Shown here piece by piece: positions 22,050 to 32,838 of a stretch of DNA of 64,000 bases. Within the stretch, counting starts at the first letter, position 1. Each line of letters opens with the position of its first letter. Source of the DNA: Enterobacteriaceae endosymbiont of Donacia cinerea (GTDB taxonomy: Bacteria; Pseudomonadota; Gammaproteobacteria; Enterobacterales; Enterobacteriaceae); NCBI RefSeq assembly GCF_012569925.1, contig NZ_CP046204.1, forward strand, positions 354,817 through 418,816. Direction: 5' to 3'. The notes below the pieces were generated by a model that worked only from the letters and a program-made list of their open reading frames with translations, searched no databases and was not told the origin of the DNA. The position numbers were made by a program, and so were the translations under genes.

Positions 22050-23024
22050 TTATTGTAATACTACAAAAAATGCAGTAATAATAAGATTAATTAATGTTAA
22101 TGGTAAACATATGAACCAACCAAAATACATTACGTGATCATAACGAGGTCTAGGTAATGACGCTCTTATTAAAAAAAATAATATTATAAATATAATAGTT
22201 TTCCCCATATACCATATGATAGGAGATAAAAATGGTCCTAACCATCCTCCAAAAAATAAAGTAACAATTAAAGAAGATAATACTATTATATTAATATATT
22301 CTCCTACAAAAAAAAGACCAAATTTCATCCCAGAATATTCAATATGATACCCATCAATTAATTCCTGTTCTGCTTCTGGTTGATCAAAAGGATGTCTATG
22401 GCATAATGCAATAGAAGCTATAAAAAATGATATAAAACCAAAAAATTGAGGAATTATATTCCAATAATGATTATATTGATAATAAACTATATCAAAAAGG
22501 TTAAAAGAACCTGTTTGACATATAATACCCATTAATGATAAACCTAAGAAAATTTCGTAACTTATTATTTGAGCAACCCCTCTAATTGATCCTAATATAG
22601 CATATTTATTATTACTGGATAATCCCGCAAATAAAATAGAATAAATTGAAAGGCTAGCCATCATAAAAAAAAAAAGTATTCCAATATTTAAATTAGATAT
22701 CATTAATTGAGGAGTAATTGGTAATATAGCAAATACAGATAATAATGAATTAAAAGCTATAATTGGAGCAATATTAAATAATATTTTATTTGAAAAATTT
22801 GGTGTCCAGTCTTCTTTAAAAAGAATTTTTATCATATCGGCTAATATTTGTAAACATCCATATAATCCAATCCTATTAGGACCATAACGATTTTGAAAAA
22901 AAGCTAATATACGTCTTTCAGCAAAACTTAAGAAAGCACCACTTATTATTAATAATAATAATATTATTATTATTTTTAATAAGTAAATTATTTTTATAGA
23001 ATTTAATAAAGAAAATAATATCAT
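22050..23024 (-). CDS. nuoH: NADH-quinone oxidoreductase subunit H
   Basis: Eight-helix membrane subunit forming the quinone-binding junction. 324 residues (E. coli 325). Contains the [18 protein letters not shown] loop, the [20 protein letters not shown] quinone-cavity loop with its glutamates, and [11 protein letters not shown] near the C-terminus. Start overlaps the nuoG stop by four bases (ATGA). Confidence 0.98.
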   Translation of the reverse strand: MILFSLLNSIKIIYLLKIIIILLLLIISGAFLSFAERRILAFFQNRYGPNRIGLYGCLQILADMIKILFKEDWTPNFSNKILFNIAPIIAFNSLLSVFAILPITPQLMISNLNIGILFFFMMASLSIYSILFAGLSSNNKYAILGSIRGVAQIISYEIFLGLSLMGIICQTGSFNLFDIVYYQYNHYWNIIPQFFGFISFFIASIALCHRHPFDQPEAEQELIDGYHIEYSGMKFGLFFVGEYINIIVLSSLIVTLFFGGWLGPFLSPIIWYMGKTIIFIILFFLIRASLPRPRYDHVMYFGWFICLPLTLINLIITAFFVVLQ

Positions 23025-25744
23025 TTTAATACCTTTATTTTTTCAATAGTTTTTCCTAAAAAAGATAATGGAATTTTTTTTGCTCCTAATGGGATACTAA
23101 CTAATCCTTGATGTAAAAATTCTGAAATACGTGCTTTTAATATAAAAATATTATTTAAACAATGTAATTCAATTAAATTATTATCTAAAATTTCTAATTT
23201 TTTAGCATCTTTTTTATTTAAAAAAATATAATGATTAGGAAAATATTTTTGTATTAAAAAAGATTTTTGTATTAAACTATTACTATTGAATAAAGTATAA
23301 TGTGAAATAATTATTAATTTATTAGATGAAATAAATTTATAATTATAATTATTTTTTTTTATTTTTATTATATGGTTTTTTTTTTCAAAAATTTTAAATC
23401 CTGTGGATCCATATTTTAATGAAACTCCTATTTCTTTCTGAAATTTATGTAATGATTGAGAAGAATTCCAACCGGGAGACCATAAAAATGGTATATGTTT
23501 ACAATTAATATTTGAATCATAATTTCCTTCCATAGAAAAATTAAAAATAGTATCTATATCTTCTGGTTGCTGTGGTTCATGTATATCAATATTAGATAAT
23601 ATTGATGTTCTTCCACTATATCTAGCAGGAGATCTTGCAAATTTTCTATTATATACTTTATAAGTAGAAGAAGGTGATGCTAAATTAATACCATTTAATA
23701 TTGGAATATATTTTTCACATTTTTTAATAATATCATCTAAAGTAATTTTTTTATTTATATTTTTTAATTTTGCATAAATTTTATATATCCATTTCCAACT
23801 AGATTTTCTATTATTTTTTTTATTATAAAAAGAAGGTTTATATACTTGAAAAAATCGTTGTGCTCTACATTCATTATTAATAACAGTACCATTACTTTCT
23901 ATAAAGTTTGATGTAGGTAATATTATATTAGCTTTTTTCATAGTTTTAGTAAAAATATGATCTAAAACAATTATATTTGGAATTTTTGAAAAAAAATTAT
24001 TTAATTTATTTTTTTCTTCATAAAAATATAAATCATTTTCCATAATAATAATTGTATCTACATCTAAATTATTAGACTGATTATTTATAAATAGATCTTC
24101 TAAAGATTTACCTTTAATTAAACTAACTCCCATACTATTTACTTTATTTAACACATAAAATAAACCTACATTTTTTTTTTTTTCATGTAATGCTTTTGCT
24201 ATAGCATAAGATGCAGAAATTATTTTTATAGAATTAGATCCAGTTCCAGAAATAATTAGAGGTTTTTGAGCATTTAATAATATTTCTTTTATTTTTAAAA
24301 TTTTGTTTTTTAATTTTTTATTATGCAAAGAAATATTAAAATTATTATTTTTAATATAATTAGCTAATATAAAACCAAATTTAGATTGATTTAGGGTAGG
24401 TGCATAATAATTCCATAGAGAAATATCATCTAATGATGTTTTATCATTATTTATTATAAATAGTGGATTAATAGATTGATTTCTTAAATTTAAAATAGCA
24501 TCAAAATTCCAATAAGAAATATTTTTATGTATTTTAATATTTAATTTATTTTTTACAGCTTGTCTTACAGCTAAAGCTGCCCTGGGACTAGTATTAGTTA
24601 AATCTTCTCCTAATATTAAAATAGCATCATAATTTTCTATTTCAGATAATGTAGGAAAATATATATTTTTATTTTGTAATATTTTAATAATATAATCAAT
24701 TTGTTCTTTTTCATTTTTTAAAATACCCGAATAAAAATTATGTTTTCCAACTAATTTTTTTAAAATAAAATTACTTTCTATACTGGCTCTAGGAGAGCCA
24801 ATACCAATTATTTTTTTCGATTTTAATATTAAATCAGTAATTTTTTTAATAACACTTTCATCATTTAAAATTAATTTTTCATTATTTTTATAATATATTA
24901 TATTAATGGGATTTTTTTTTAAAAAAAAATATCCATAACCAAAATATCCTCTATCACAAAGAAAATAACGGTTTATTTCTTCATGAAATCTATTTTGTAT
25001 ACTAGATAATTGTCCATAACGTTCTCCTACAGAAATATTACATCCTAATGAACAATGTTGACAAATACTAGGAGCGTATTGAAGATCCCATTTTCTTGCA
25101 TAATTTATATTATATGTTTTATCAGTAAAAACTCCAGTTGGACATATTTCAATTAAATTACCAGAAAAAGGATTTTCTAATTTACCATCTAAATATCTAC
25201 CAAAATAAATATTGTCTTTTGAACCAAAAACATTAAAATCTTTTCCATCTGCATAATTTTTATAAAATCTTACACAACGATAACATGTAATACAACGATT
25301 CATTGTATGTGATATAAATGGACCTAAATATTGATTATTATATTTTCTTTTAATAAAATTATATCTACGTATATTATGTCCTGTCATAACAGTCATATCT
25401 TGTAAATGACAATTACCTCCTTCATCACAAATAGGGCAGTCATGTGGATGATTTAACATTAATAATTCAATATTTTTTTTACGAAAATTAACTGAATCTT
25501 TATCATTAATTGATATATATGAGTTTTTTATAGGAGAAGACATGCAGGACATAATTATTTGTCCATTTTTTTTTTTAACATTATTATATTGTTTTACTGC
25601 ACATTGACGACATGCCCCTATACTACCTAAAATTGGATGCCAACAAAAATATGGTAAATTAAAACCTAAAGAAAGGCATATTTTTAGCAAATTATCTTTT
25701 TCATTAACTTTATATATTTGATCTTCTATGTTAATATTAATCAT
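23021..25744 (-). CDS. nuoG: NADH-quinone oxidoreductase subunit G
   Basis: Large peripheral-arm subunit with several Fe-S clusters, 907 residues (E. coli 908). The N-terminal 2Fe-2S ligands (PYFCWHP, GACRQCA, MSCMS), the [14 protein letters not shown] motif, the 4Fe-4S motif [12 protein letters not shown] and the extra N7 motif CQHCSLGCN...C are all present. The molybdopterin-oxidoreductase-like body follows. An 85-bp gap separates it from nuoF and holds only small AT hairpins. Confidence 0.97.
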   Translation of the reverse strand: MININIEDQIYKVNEKDNLLKICLSLGFNLPYFCWHPILGSIGACRQCAVKQYNNVKKKNGQIIMSCMSSPIKNSYISINDKDSVNFRKKNIELLMLNHPHDCPICDEGGNCHLQDMTVMTGHNIRRYNFIKRKYNNQYLGPFISHTMNRCITCYRCVRFYKNYADGKDFNVFGSKDNIYFGRYLDGKLENPFSGNLIEICPTGVFTDKTYNINYARKWDLQYAPSICQHCSLGCNISVGERYGQLSSIQNRFHEEINRYFLCDRGYFGYGYFFLKKNPINIIYYKNNEKLILNDESVIKKITDLILKSKKIIGIGSPRASIESNFILKKLVGKHNFYSGILKNEKEQIDYIIKILQNKNIYFPTLSEIENYDAILILGEDLTNTSPRAALAVRQAVKNKLNIKIHKNISYWNFDAILNLRNQSINPLFIINNDKTSLDDISLWNYYAPTLNQSKFGFILANYIKNNNFNISLHNKKLKNKILKIKEILLNAQKPLIISGTGSNSIKIISASYAIAKALHEKKKNVGLFYVLNKVNSMGVSLIKGKSLEDLFINNQSNNLDVDTIIIMENDLYFYEEKNKLNNFFSKIPNIIVLDHIFTKTMKKANIILPTSNFIESNGTVINNECRAQRFFQVYKPSFYNKKNNRKSSWKWIYKIYAKLKNINKKITLDDIIKKCEKYIPILNGINLASPSSTYKVYNRKFARSPARYSGRTSILSNIDIHEPQQPEDIDTIFNFSMEGNYDSNINCKHIPFLWSPGWNSSQSLHKFQKEIGVSLKYGSTGFKIFEKKNHIIKIKKNNYNYKFISSNKLIIISHYTLFNSNSLIQKSFLIQKYFPNHYIFLNKKDAKKLEILDNNLIELHCLNNIFILKARISEFLHQGLVSIPLGAKKIPLSFLGKTIEKIKVLK

Positions 25745-25829
25745 AAAATAAATTCCATAATACTATTTTAGTATATATCAATATTCTAATTTAGAAATAT
25801 GATAAATAAAAATTTTTATATAAAATTTT

Positions 25830-27110
25830 CTATTTAATAATTCCATATTCAAACTCATGTAAGAAATATTTTAATGCACTATTTAAAGGTTCCATTGCAC
25901 TTGGTGCATGTGCACAAAAAGAACCTCCATTGGTTAATTGTTGACTTATTTCTTTAAGAAGAGAAATATCTTTTTTAAAACCTCTTTTTTTTTCTAAACT
26001 ATCTAATATTTTAACAATCCAAGGTAATCCTTCTCGACAAGGAGTACAAAAACCACAAGATTCTCTTGCAAAAAAAACTTCTAAATTTTTAATTAAAGAT
26101 AAAATATTAATACTATTATCTATAGCTAGAGATATACCTGTTCCTAATCTACTACCTGCTTTATTAATATTTATAAAATCCATTGGTAAATCTAAATGAT
26201 CTTTTGTTAATAAACTAGTACCTGCTCCACCTGGTTGCCATGCTTTAAATATAAAACCTTTTTTCATTCCTCCTGCATATTTTTCTAAAATTTCTCTAGC
26301 AGGTGTCCCAAAAGGTAATTCCCATAATCCAGGATTTTTTACATTTCCAGAAAAACCTAGCATTTTTGTACCACTGTCATACTTACTTTTAGATATGTTT
26401 TTATACCAATTAGGGCCATATTTTATTATACCAGGTACATTAAATATAGTTTCAACATTATTGATACATGTTGGTTTACCCCACAAACCAACTAAAGCTG
26501 GATATGGAGGTTTAAAACGTGGATTTGCACGTTTACCTTCTAAAGAATTAATTAATGCTGTTTCTTCTCCACATATATATCTTCCTGCTCCTATATGGAG
26601 ATATAAATCAAAATTAAAACTACTTTTTAATATATTTTTACCTAAAAAATTAAAATTATAAGCTTCTTTTATCGCTATATTTAAGATATTTCGACAATTT
26701 ATATATTCACCTCTTAAAAAGATATATCCTTTGTTAGCTTGAATCGCAAAAGCACTAATTATTATACCTTCTATTAATTGATGAGGAATATGTTCTATTA
26801 AAAAACGATCTTTATAGGTTCCAGGTTCCATTTCATCAGCATTACATAAAAAATAACGAATTTCTTTATTATTTTTTTTAGGAGGAATTAAACTCCATTT
26901 TAATCCAGTATAAAATCCTCCTCCTCCTCTTCCTTTTAATTTTGATTTTTTAATAATATGAATTATATTTTGAGGAGTATTTTTTAATAAACTATTTTTT
27001 AAACTTTGATAACCATCTTGTTTTATATATTTTTTTAAAAATATTGTTTTATTTTTATTAATACGCCATGTTAGAGGGTGTGTTTCTGGATTGGGATTGA
27101 TGATTTTCAT
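25830..27110 (-). CDS. nuoF: NADH-quinone oxidoreductase subunit F
   Basis: NADH- and FMN-binding subunit with cluster N3. 426 residues (E. coli 445). Shows the GRGGGGFYTGLKW nucleotide-binding loop near residue 61, the FMN/NADH region with AGRYICGEETALINSLEG, and cluster ligands in ESCGFCTPCREG and GSFCAHA. Its start lies inside the nuoE 3' end (53-bp overlap). Confidence 0.97.
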   Translation of the reverse strand: MKIINPNPETHPLTWRINKNKTIFLKKYIKQDGYQSLKNSLLKNTPQNIIHIIKKSKLKGRGGGGFYTGLKWSLIPPKKNNKEIRYFLCNADEMEPGTYKDRFLIEHIPHQLIEGIIISAFAIQANKGYIFLRGEYINCRNILNIAIKEAYNFNFLGKNILKSSFNFDLYLHIGAGRYICGEETALINSLEGKRANPRFKPPYPALVGLWGKPTCINNVETIFNVPGIIKYGPNWYKNISKSKYDSGTKMLGFSGNVKNPGLWELPFGTPAREILEKYAGGMKKGFIFKAWQPGGAGTSLLTKDHLDLPMDFININKAGSRLGTGISLAIDNSINILSLIKNLEVFFARESCGFCTPCREGLPWIVKILDSLEKKRGFKKDISLLKEISQQLTNGGSFCAHAPSAMEPLNSALKYFLHEFEYGIIK

Positions 27111-27603
27111 TAATATAATTATCCAATATTTGATTTATATAATTAATAGATAATGAAGTATAAATTTTTTCATTAATCATTATAACAGGACTATTTTCAC
27201 AATGTCCTAAACAACATATAGGTATTAGAGTAAATAATTTATCAGAAGTTGTTTGTCCTGATTTAATTTTTAATTTATTTTCAATATATTTTAATATTTT
27301 TTCATATTTTGTTATATAACAAACAATACTATCACAATATTTAATAACGTATTTACCTACTGGTGATCTGAAAATTTGACTATAAAATGTAGCTATACTA
27401 TCAATTTCAGAAGAATTAATATTTAAAATATTAGAGATAATAATAATAATATCATCAGATATCCATCCATATTTTTTTTGAAAAAATATTAATATTTCAA
27501 TAATAGCAGCATTATTATATTCATAATGATTTTTAATTTTATCAATTATTTTAAATTCTTCTTTATTTAAAGAAATACTTGTTTTGTTAATTATTTTTTT
27601 CAT
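27058..27603 (-). CDS. nuoE: NADH-quinone oxidoreductase subunit E
   Basis: Thioredoxin-like 2Fe-2S (N1a) subunit, 181 residues (E. coli 166). The four cluster cysteines are in YCDSIVC and CCLGHC. The product runs ~17 residues into nuoF as an asparagine/serine-rich tail, so the long overlap probably arose by loss of the original stop. Confidence 0.95.
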   Translation of the reverse strand: MKKIINKTSISLNKEEFKIIDKIKNHYEYNNAAIIEILIFFQKKYGWISDDIIIIISNILNINSSEIDSIATFYSQIFRSPVGKYVIKYCDSIVCYITKYEKILKYIENKLKIKSGQTTSDKLFTLIPICCLGHCENSPVIMINEKIYTSLSINYINQILDNYINENHQSQSRNTPSNMAY

Positions 27604-27614
27604 AAAATTATATA

Positions 27615-29438
27615 TTAACGGTCTACATCAGACATAACAAAGTCAATACTTCCTAAGTATGTAATTAAATCTGATATGAGACTTCCTTGAATTACAGATG
27701 GTATTTGTTGTAAATGAGGGAAACTAGGTGTTCTAATTCTAGTTCGATAACTCATGGTACTACCATCACTAATTAAATAATAACTATTAATTCCTTTGGT
27801 AGCTTCAATCATTTGGAATGATTCATCAGCAGGTATTAATGGTCCCCAAGATACTTGAATGAAATGATGGATTAAAGTTTCTATATGGTTTAACATCCTC
27901 TCTCTAGGAGGAGGTGTTGTTAAAGGATGATCAACTTTATATTGCCCTTCAGGCATATAATTGAGACATTGTTTAATAATACGTAAACTTTGCCAAATTT
28001 CTTCAAATTTTAATAAAATTCTAGAATAACAGTCACTAATATTATGACCTATAGGAATATCGAAATCAAAATTTTCATATCCAGAATAAGGTCGCCATTT
28101 ACGAACATCAAGATTTAATCCGGTAGCTCTTAAACCAGTACCAGTAATCCCCCAAGATATTGCTTCTTTTTGATTATAAAATGCTATATTTTTAGATCTA
28201 GATATTAAAATACTATTTTGTAATGCTACTTTTTTATATATATTTAACCTTTTAGGTAACCAATTTAATAATTTTTTTACTAAAATATCCCATCCATTAG
28301 GTAGATCTTGTGCTAAACCTCCAATTCTAAACCATGCAGGATGCATTCTAGCTCCTGTAATAGCTTCAATTATATCATATATTTTTTGTCTATCTGTAAA
28401 AACTAAAAATATAGGAGTCATTATACCTAAATCTTGCATAAAAGTAGATAAACATAATAAATGACTATTAATACGAAATAGTTCAGATAACATTACTCTA
28501 ATAACTTTAATTCTATCTGTTATAATAATATTAGCTAATTTTTCAATTGCAAGAATATAAGGCATTTCGTTTATACAACCACCTAAATATTCAATACGAT
28601 CTGTATATGGAATATATGTATGCCATGTTTGTCTTTCTGCTATTTTTTCCGCCCCTCTATGATGATAACCTATATCAGGTATACACTGTATAATTTCTTC
28701 TCCAGATAATTGTAATATTATTCTAAAAGCACCATGTACTGAAGGATGATTTGGTCCTAAATTTAGATACATATAATCATTTAATTTATTTTTTATAGGT
28801 AAATTATAATCTTCTGGATTAAATTTAGTAGATTTAATATCTTTTTTATATTTTTTTTTTGTTAATAAATAAGGAATAGATTCAGTAGCTCGAGAAGGGA
28901 AATCTTTACGTAAAGGATAACCATTATCCCAATTTTTGGGTAATAAAATATGTGATAAAGAAGGATGATTAATAAAATTGATTCCAAACATTTCCCAAAT
29001 TTCTCTTTCATACCAATTAGCATTTTTAAAAAAATTTGTAATGGTATTAATATTTAAAAATTTTTCTTTCAGAGGAATTTTTATAATAATATCAGAATTT
29101 CTATTAATAGATATTAAATGATAAAATAATGAAAAATCCATTTTTTTCATTAAGTTAAATTTATTAAAATGTAATCTTTCATCAATACCATGCATATCAT
29201 ATAACATATTATATGGATTTTTTATTTCTAAAAAAAATTTTATAAATTTTATTATATCATTTGATCTAATCCAAATAATCAACGGAATTTTATTATTAAG
29301 ATTATTTTGTATAATAAAATCTTTAAAGTTAAATTTTTTATTTAACTCATTTATAATAGGTTCTGTATTTTTCTGAGAAAAAGATTTATTATGTATATCT
29401 CCTATTTTTTTAATTACATTATCAAAAACATTATTCAT
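27615..29438 (-). CDS. nuoC: NADH-quinone oxidoreductase fused subunit C/D
   Basis: Fused NuoCD protein, 607 residues, as in enterobacteria (E. coli ~600). Residues ~1-190 are the NuoC domain ([25 protein letters not shown]...PLRKDFP). From ~220 follows the NuoD domain with [16 protein letters not shown], the quinone-site residues, and the C-terminal DFVMSDVDR typical of the family. The fusion supports an enterobacterial affinity. Lies 30 bp after nuoB. Confidence 0.97.
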   Translation of the reverse strand: MNNVFDNVIKKIGDIHNKSFSQKNTEPIINELNKKFNFKDFIIQNNLNNKIPLIIWIRSNDIIKFIKFFLEIKNPYNMLYDMHGIDERLHFNKFNLMKKMDFSLFYHLISINRNSDIIIKIPLKEKFLNINTITNFFKNANWYEREIWEMFGINFINHPSLSHILLPKNWDNGYPLRKDFPSRATESIPYLLTKKKYKKDIKSTKFNPEDYNLPIKNKLNDYMYLNLGPNHPSVHGAFRIILQLSGEEIIQCIPDIGYHHRGAEKIAERQTWHTYIPYTDRIEYLGGCINEMPYILAIEKLANIIITDRIKVIRVMLSELFRINSHLLCLSTFMQDLGIMTPIFLVFTDRQKIYDIIEAITGARMHPAWFRIGGLAQDLPNGWDILVKKLLNWLPKRLNIYKKVALQNSILISRSKNIAFYNQKEAISWGITGTGLRATGLNLDVRKWRPYSGYENFDFDIPIGHNISDCYSRILLKFEEIWQSLRIIKQCLNYMPEGQYKVDHPLTTPPPRERMLNHIETLIHHFIQVSWGPLIPADESFQMIEATKGINSYYLISDGSTMSYRTRIRTPSFPHLQQIPSVIQGSLISDLITYLGSIDFVMSDVDR

Positions 29439-29468
29439 AAATAGGCCTTATTATAAATATTTTTAATA

Positions 29469-30134
29469 CTATATATTTTTTATTGATTTAAATTTAATAT
29501 TTTTGTTATTTAAATGCTTATTTAATGATTTTGTAAATTTAGCTTTATATACTCCTTGATCTCCTATAATCCAAGATAAAGGACGTCTTTCATAATTTAT
29601 AGCTTTTTGTAATAATAATAATGCTTGTATGTATGCTTCTGGTCTAGGAGGACATCCTGGAATATAAATATCTACAGGTAAAAATTTATCTACTCCTTGT
29701 ACTACAGAATATATATCATACATTCCTCCAGAATTAGCACAAGCTCCCATTGAAATTACCCATTTAGGTTCTAGCATTTGATCATACAATCTTTGTATAA
29801 TAGGAGCCATTTTTAAAAAACATGTCCCCGCTATTACCATAAAATCAGCTTGTCTTGGAGATGCTCTTAATACTTCTGAACCAAAACGTGAAATATCATT
29901 AATAGATGTAAATGATGTCGTCATTTCAACATAACAACAAGATAATCCGAAATTATAAGGCCATAAAGAATTTTTTCTACCCCAATTAATAATTTTATTT
30001 GTAATTTTTTTTAAATTACCCAAAAAAATATTCTTACTAATTTGATCATTTAAAGGATCAATATTAATATTTTTTTTATTTTCTAAAGGATAACTTTTTT
30101 TATCATTTTTAATTTTATTTAGAATATATTTCAT
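29469..30134 (-). CDS. nuoB: NADH-quinone oxidoreductase subunit B
   Basis: Subunit holding cluster N2, the electron donor to quinone. 221 residues (E. coli 220). N2 ligands are present: adjacent C66-C67 in GLSCCYVEM, the cysteine of AGTCFLKM and that of PGCPPRPE. Very well conserved. 24 bp after nuoA. Confidence 0.98.
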   Translation of the reverse strand: MKYILNKIKNDKKSYPLENKKNINIDPLNDQISKNIFLGNLKKITNKIINWGRKNSLWPYNFGLSCCYVEMTTSFTSINDISRFGSEVLRASPRQADFMVIAGTCFLKMAPIIQRLYDQMLEPKWVISMGACANSGGMYDIYSVVQGVDKFLPVDIYIPGCPPRPEAYIQALLLLQKAINYERRPLSWIIGDQGVYKAKFTKSLNKHLNNKNIKFKSIKNI

Positions 30135-30158
30135 TTTATTATGTATATTTTTATATAA

Positions 30159-30545
30159 TTAAATATTTTTATATTTCCAATTTAAAGCTTTCATTTTAAA
30201 TAAATAAAATAAAGTAACTAAAATAGTAAAAATAAATAGAATACCTTCAGTGAAACCTTCTAATTTTACTATTTTAATAGTAACAGACCATAAATATAAA
30301 TATAAAGATTCAATATCAAATATGATAAAAAATATTGCTATTAAATAATAATTAATATGCATTTTAATTTTAGTATTACCATAAGCATAAACTCCAGATT
30401 CAAATGGTATTTGTTTATCTAAACCGTATGATTTTCCTCCTAAAAATGAAGAAATAAATATCATTAAACAACTAATAATTATAGCAAAAAATTGAAATAT
30501 TATAAAATATTGAGGATTATATGTTAATTTATTTATTATCATCAT
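30159..30545 (-). CDS. nuoA: NADH-quinone oxidoreductase subunit A
   Basis: Three-helix membrane subunit, 128 residues (E. coli 147). Contains the conserved YGLDKQIPFESGV loop and FIIFDIESLYLY with acidic residues. First nuo gene, only 25 bp after the thrC stop, with a good ribosome binding site (AGAGGGAATTAATG). No room for the E. coli nuo promoter region remains, so it probably depends on the thr transcript. Confidence 0.96.
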   Translation of the reverse strand: MMIINKLTYNPQYFIIFQFFAIIISCLMIFISSFLGGKSYGLDKQIPFESGVYAYGNTKIKMHINYYLIAIFFIIFDIESLYLYLWSVTIKIVKLEGFTEGILFIFTILVTLFYLFKMKALNWKYKNI

Positions 30546-30570
30546 TAATTCCCTCTTTTTAAAAATGTAT

Positions 30571-31875
30571 TTATATTACGTAATTATGTATTAAAAATTT
30601 TTTTAAATAGGAAAAATTATTAGATAATTTATAAGATAAATTTTTTTTTTCTATACAGTTAGTTAAAATATTAGGTAATAATATTTTTTTATGTAATGTA
30701 TTATAAATATAATTTTGAAATTTAGCTGGGTGTGCGGTACCAAGAAACACATTAAATGTATCTCTTTTTAAAATTTGTTTTTTTAATGCACAAAAACTTA
30801 CAGCTGAGTGTGGTTCTAAAATATATTTATATTTATTATAAAAATTTATTATTGTATTAGTTGTTTGTTTATCTGTAATCGAATAAGATTCTAATTTTTT
30901 TAAATTCCAGTTATTTTTTTTAAAAATTTCTATAATTCTAGGCCAATTATTAGGGATACTAACATCCATTGCATTAGATAATGTTGGTATTGTTTTTTTA
31001 GGATTCCAGTTTCCTTTTTTTAAAAATCTGGGTATTGTATCATTTATATTAGTTGCAGCAATAAACTTATGTATAGGTAACCCCATTGTTTTAGCTATTA
31101 ATCCAGCGGTTAAATTACCAAAATTTCCACTAGGAACTGAAAATACTATTTTATTTTTTCTTTGATTTAAAGGAATTTGTGAAAAAGCTTCAAAATAATA
31201 ACATATTTGTGCTATTAGTCTACTAATATTAATTGAATTTGCAGAATTTAAATATAATAACTTTTTAAGTTCTTTATCATTAAAAACTTGTTTTATAAGT
31301 TTTTGACAATCATCAAAATTACCTGTAATTGCAATTGTTTTTATATTTTTTCCTAATGTACAAAATAATTTTTCTTGTAAAATAGAAATCTTTTTATAAG
31401 GATATAATATAATAACTTCAATATTTTTCATTTTATAAAAAGCATGAGCAACAGCAGCACCAGTATCACCAGAAGTAGCGGTTAAAATAACAATTTTTTT
31501 TTTTTTATTAAAAAAATTTAACATTTGTGCCATAAAACGAACACCAAAATCTTTAAATGCTAAAGTAGGTCCGTGAAATAATTCTAAACAAGCAAGATTT
31601 TTATCAATTAAATTTAATAATATTGGAAAGTTAAATGCTTTAGTTATTTGTATTTTTAATTCATCTAATAAGATTTCTTTTTTATTTAAAAATAATGAAA
31701 TTATATAATTACTTTTATCTACAAAGTTAAGTTTTAATATATTTTTAATTGTTTTATTATTTAGTTTTGGTATATTTATAGGAAAAAATAAACCTTGTTT
31801 TTGTCCTAATCCTTTTTTTAAAGCTTGACTAAAATTTTTTTTTTCTTCACTATAATTAATATTATAAAATTTCAT
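30571..31875 (-). CDS. thrC: Threonine synthase
   Basis: PLP enzyme converting O-phosphohomoserine to threonine. 434 residues (E. coli 428). The PLP lysine is in HGPTLAFKDFGVRF near residue 110, followed by the TATSGDTGAAVAHAF phosphate-binding loop. Its start overlaps the thrB stop (ATGA). Completes a full thrABC operon, giving a complete homoserine-to-threonine branch. Confidence 0.97.
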   Translation of the reverse strand: MKFYNINYSEEKKNFSQALKKGLGQKQGLFFPINIPKLNNKTIKNILKLNFVDKSNYIISLFLNKKEILLDELKIQITKAFNFPILLNLIDKNLACLELFHGPTLAFKDFGVRFMAQMLNFFNKKKKIVILTATSGDTGAAVAHAFYKMKNIEVIILYPYKKISILQEKLFCTLGKNIKTIAITGNFDDCQKLIKQVFNDKELKKLLYLNSANSINISRLIAQICYYFEAFSQIPLNQRKNKIVFSVPSGNFGNLTAGLIAKTMGLPIHKFIAATNINDTIPRFLKKGNWNPKKTIPTLSNAMDVSIPNNWPRIIEIFKKNNWNLKKLESYSITDKQTTNTIINFYNKYKYILEPHSAVSFCALKKQILKRDTFNVFLGTAHPAKFQNYIYNTLHKKILLPNILTNCIEKKNLSYKLSNNFSYLKKFLIHNYVI

Positions 31876-32813
31876 TTTTGCTCCACAATTTGAGTACCTA
31901 TATTATTAATTTTACATATATAAACAAATCCTGTATTATTTTTTAAATAATTTTTTTTAAACCAATTAACCATATCATATGCAATATTTAAATTATTAAA
32001 AATACTAAAAACTGTAGGTCCTGATCCAGATATTCCGTAACTTAGAGCACCTAATTTTTTTGCTTCATAAGAAATTTTTTCAAAATTAGGTATGAAAGAT
32101 TTTCTATATGGTTCAGCAATAAAGTCTTTCATTAATTTTGATGCTAATAATTCCTGTTTTGTATAACTAGCATTAATAAAGCCAGCTAAATATTGACTTT
32201 GTTTAATAAAAATTTCTTTTTCATATAATTTTGGTAAAACTTTTCTAGAATAAAAAGTAGATAATTTAATTCCAGGATATGCTATTACCCAGAACCAATT
32301 TTTGAAAATTGGGATATTTTGAATAATTAAATTATTTTTATTAATAATTAATATTAATTTCATCCCACCTAATAAACAAGGAACAATATTATCATAATGT
32401 ATATTACCGGATAAAAATCCTTCTAATTCTCCCATTAATTTTAATAAATCAATATTATTTAATGGATTATTACAAAATAAATTTATTGCTTTTAAACAAG
32501 CAACAATTGAACATGCACTGGAACCTAATCCTGATGCCACCGGGATATTTTTTTCTAAAATTATTTTTACAGGAATTTTTTCTCCAATTTTTTTACAAAA
32601 TTTTGTCCAACAATGAAAAATAATATTTTCACAATTATTTTTTGGTAAATCATTTAAAAAAAGACCCTTATTAATCAAAATAAATTTCTTGGATGAAGAA
32701 ATTGTTATAAAATCTCCTAGTAAACCTTTATCAATTCTAGATAATGCAATTCCTAAAGTATCAAAACCTACATTAATATTTCCAATAGAAGCAGGAGAAT
32801 AAATTTTAATCAT
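31872..32813 (-). CDS. thrB: Homoserine kinase
   Basis: GHMP-family kinase phosphorylating homoserine for threonine synthesis. 313 residues (E. coli 310). Starts MIKIYSPASIGNINVGFDTLG and has the ATP-binding loop PVASGLGSSACSIVA near residue 92 and the GISGSGPTVFS motif near the C-terminus. Sits 25 bp after thrA. Confidence 0.97.
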   Translation of the reverse strand: MIKIYSPASIGNINVGFDTLGIALSRIDKGLLGDFITISSSKKFILINKGLFLNDLPKNNCENIIFHCWTKFCKKIGEKIPVKIILEKNIPVASGLGSSACSIVACLKAINLFCNNPLNNIDLLKLMGELEGFLSGNIHYDNIVPCLLGGMKLILIINKNNLIIQNIPIFKNWFWVIAYPGIKLSTFYSRKVLPKLYEKEIFIKQSQYLAGFINASYTKQELLASKLMKDFIAEPYRKSFIPNFEKISYEAKKLGALSYGISGSGPTVFSIFNNLNIAYDMVNWFKKNYLKNNTGFVYICKINNIGTQIVEQK

Positions 32814-32838
32814 AAATAATAATTTCCTTGTAATTTAA

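Noticed and set aside
26395..26661. Plus-strand open frame of 88 codons
   Set aside because: Antisense to the conserved core of nuoF; no family resemblance.
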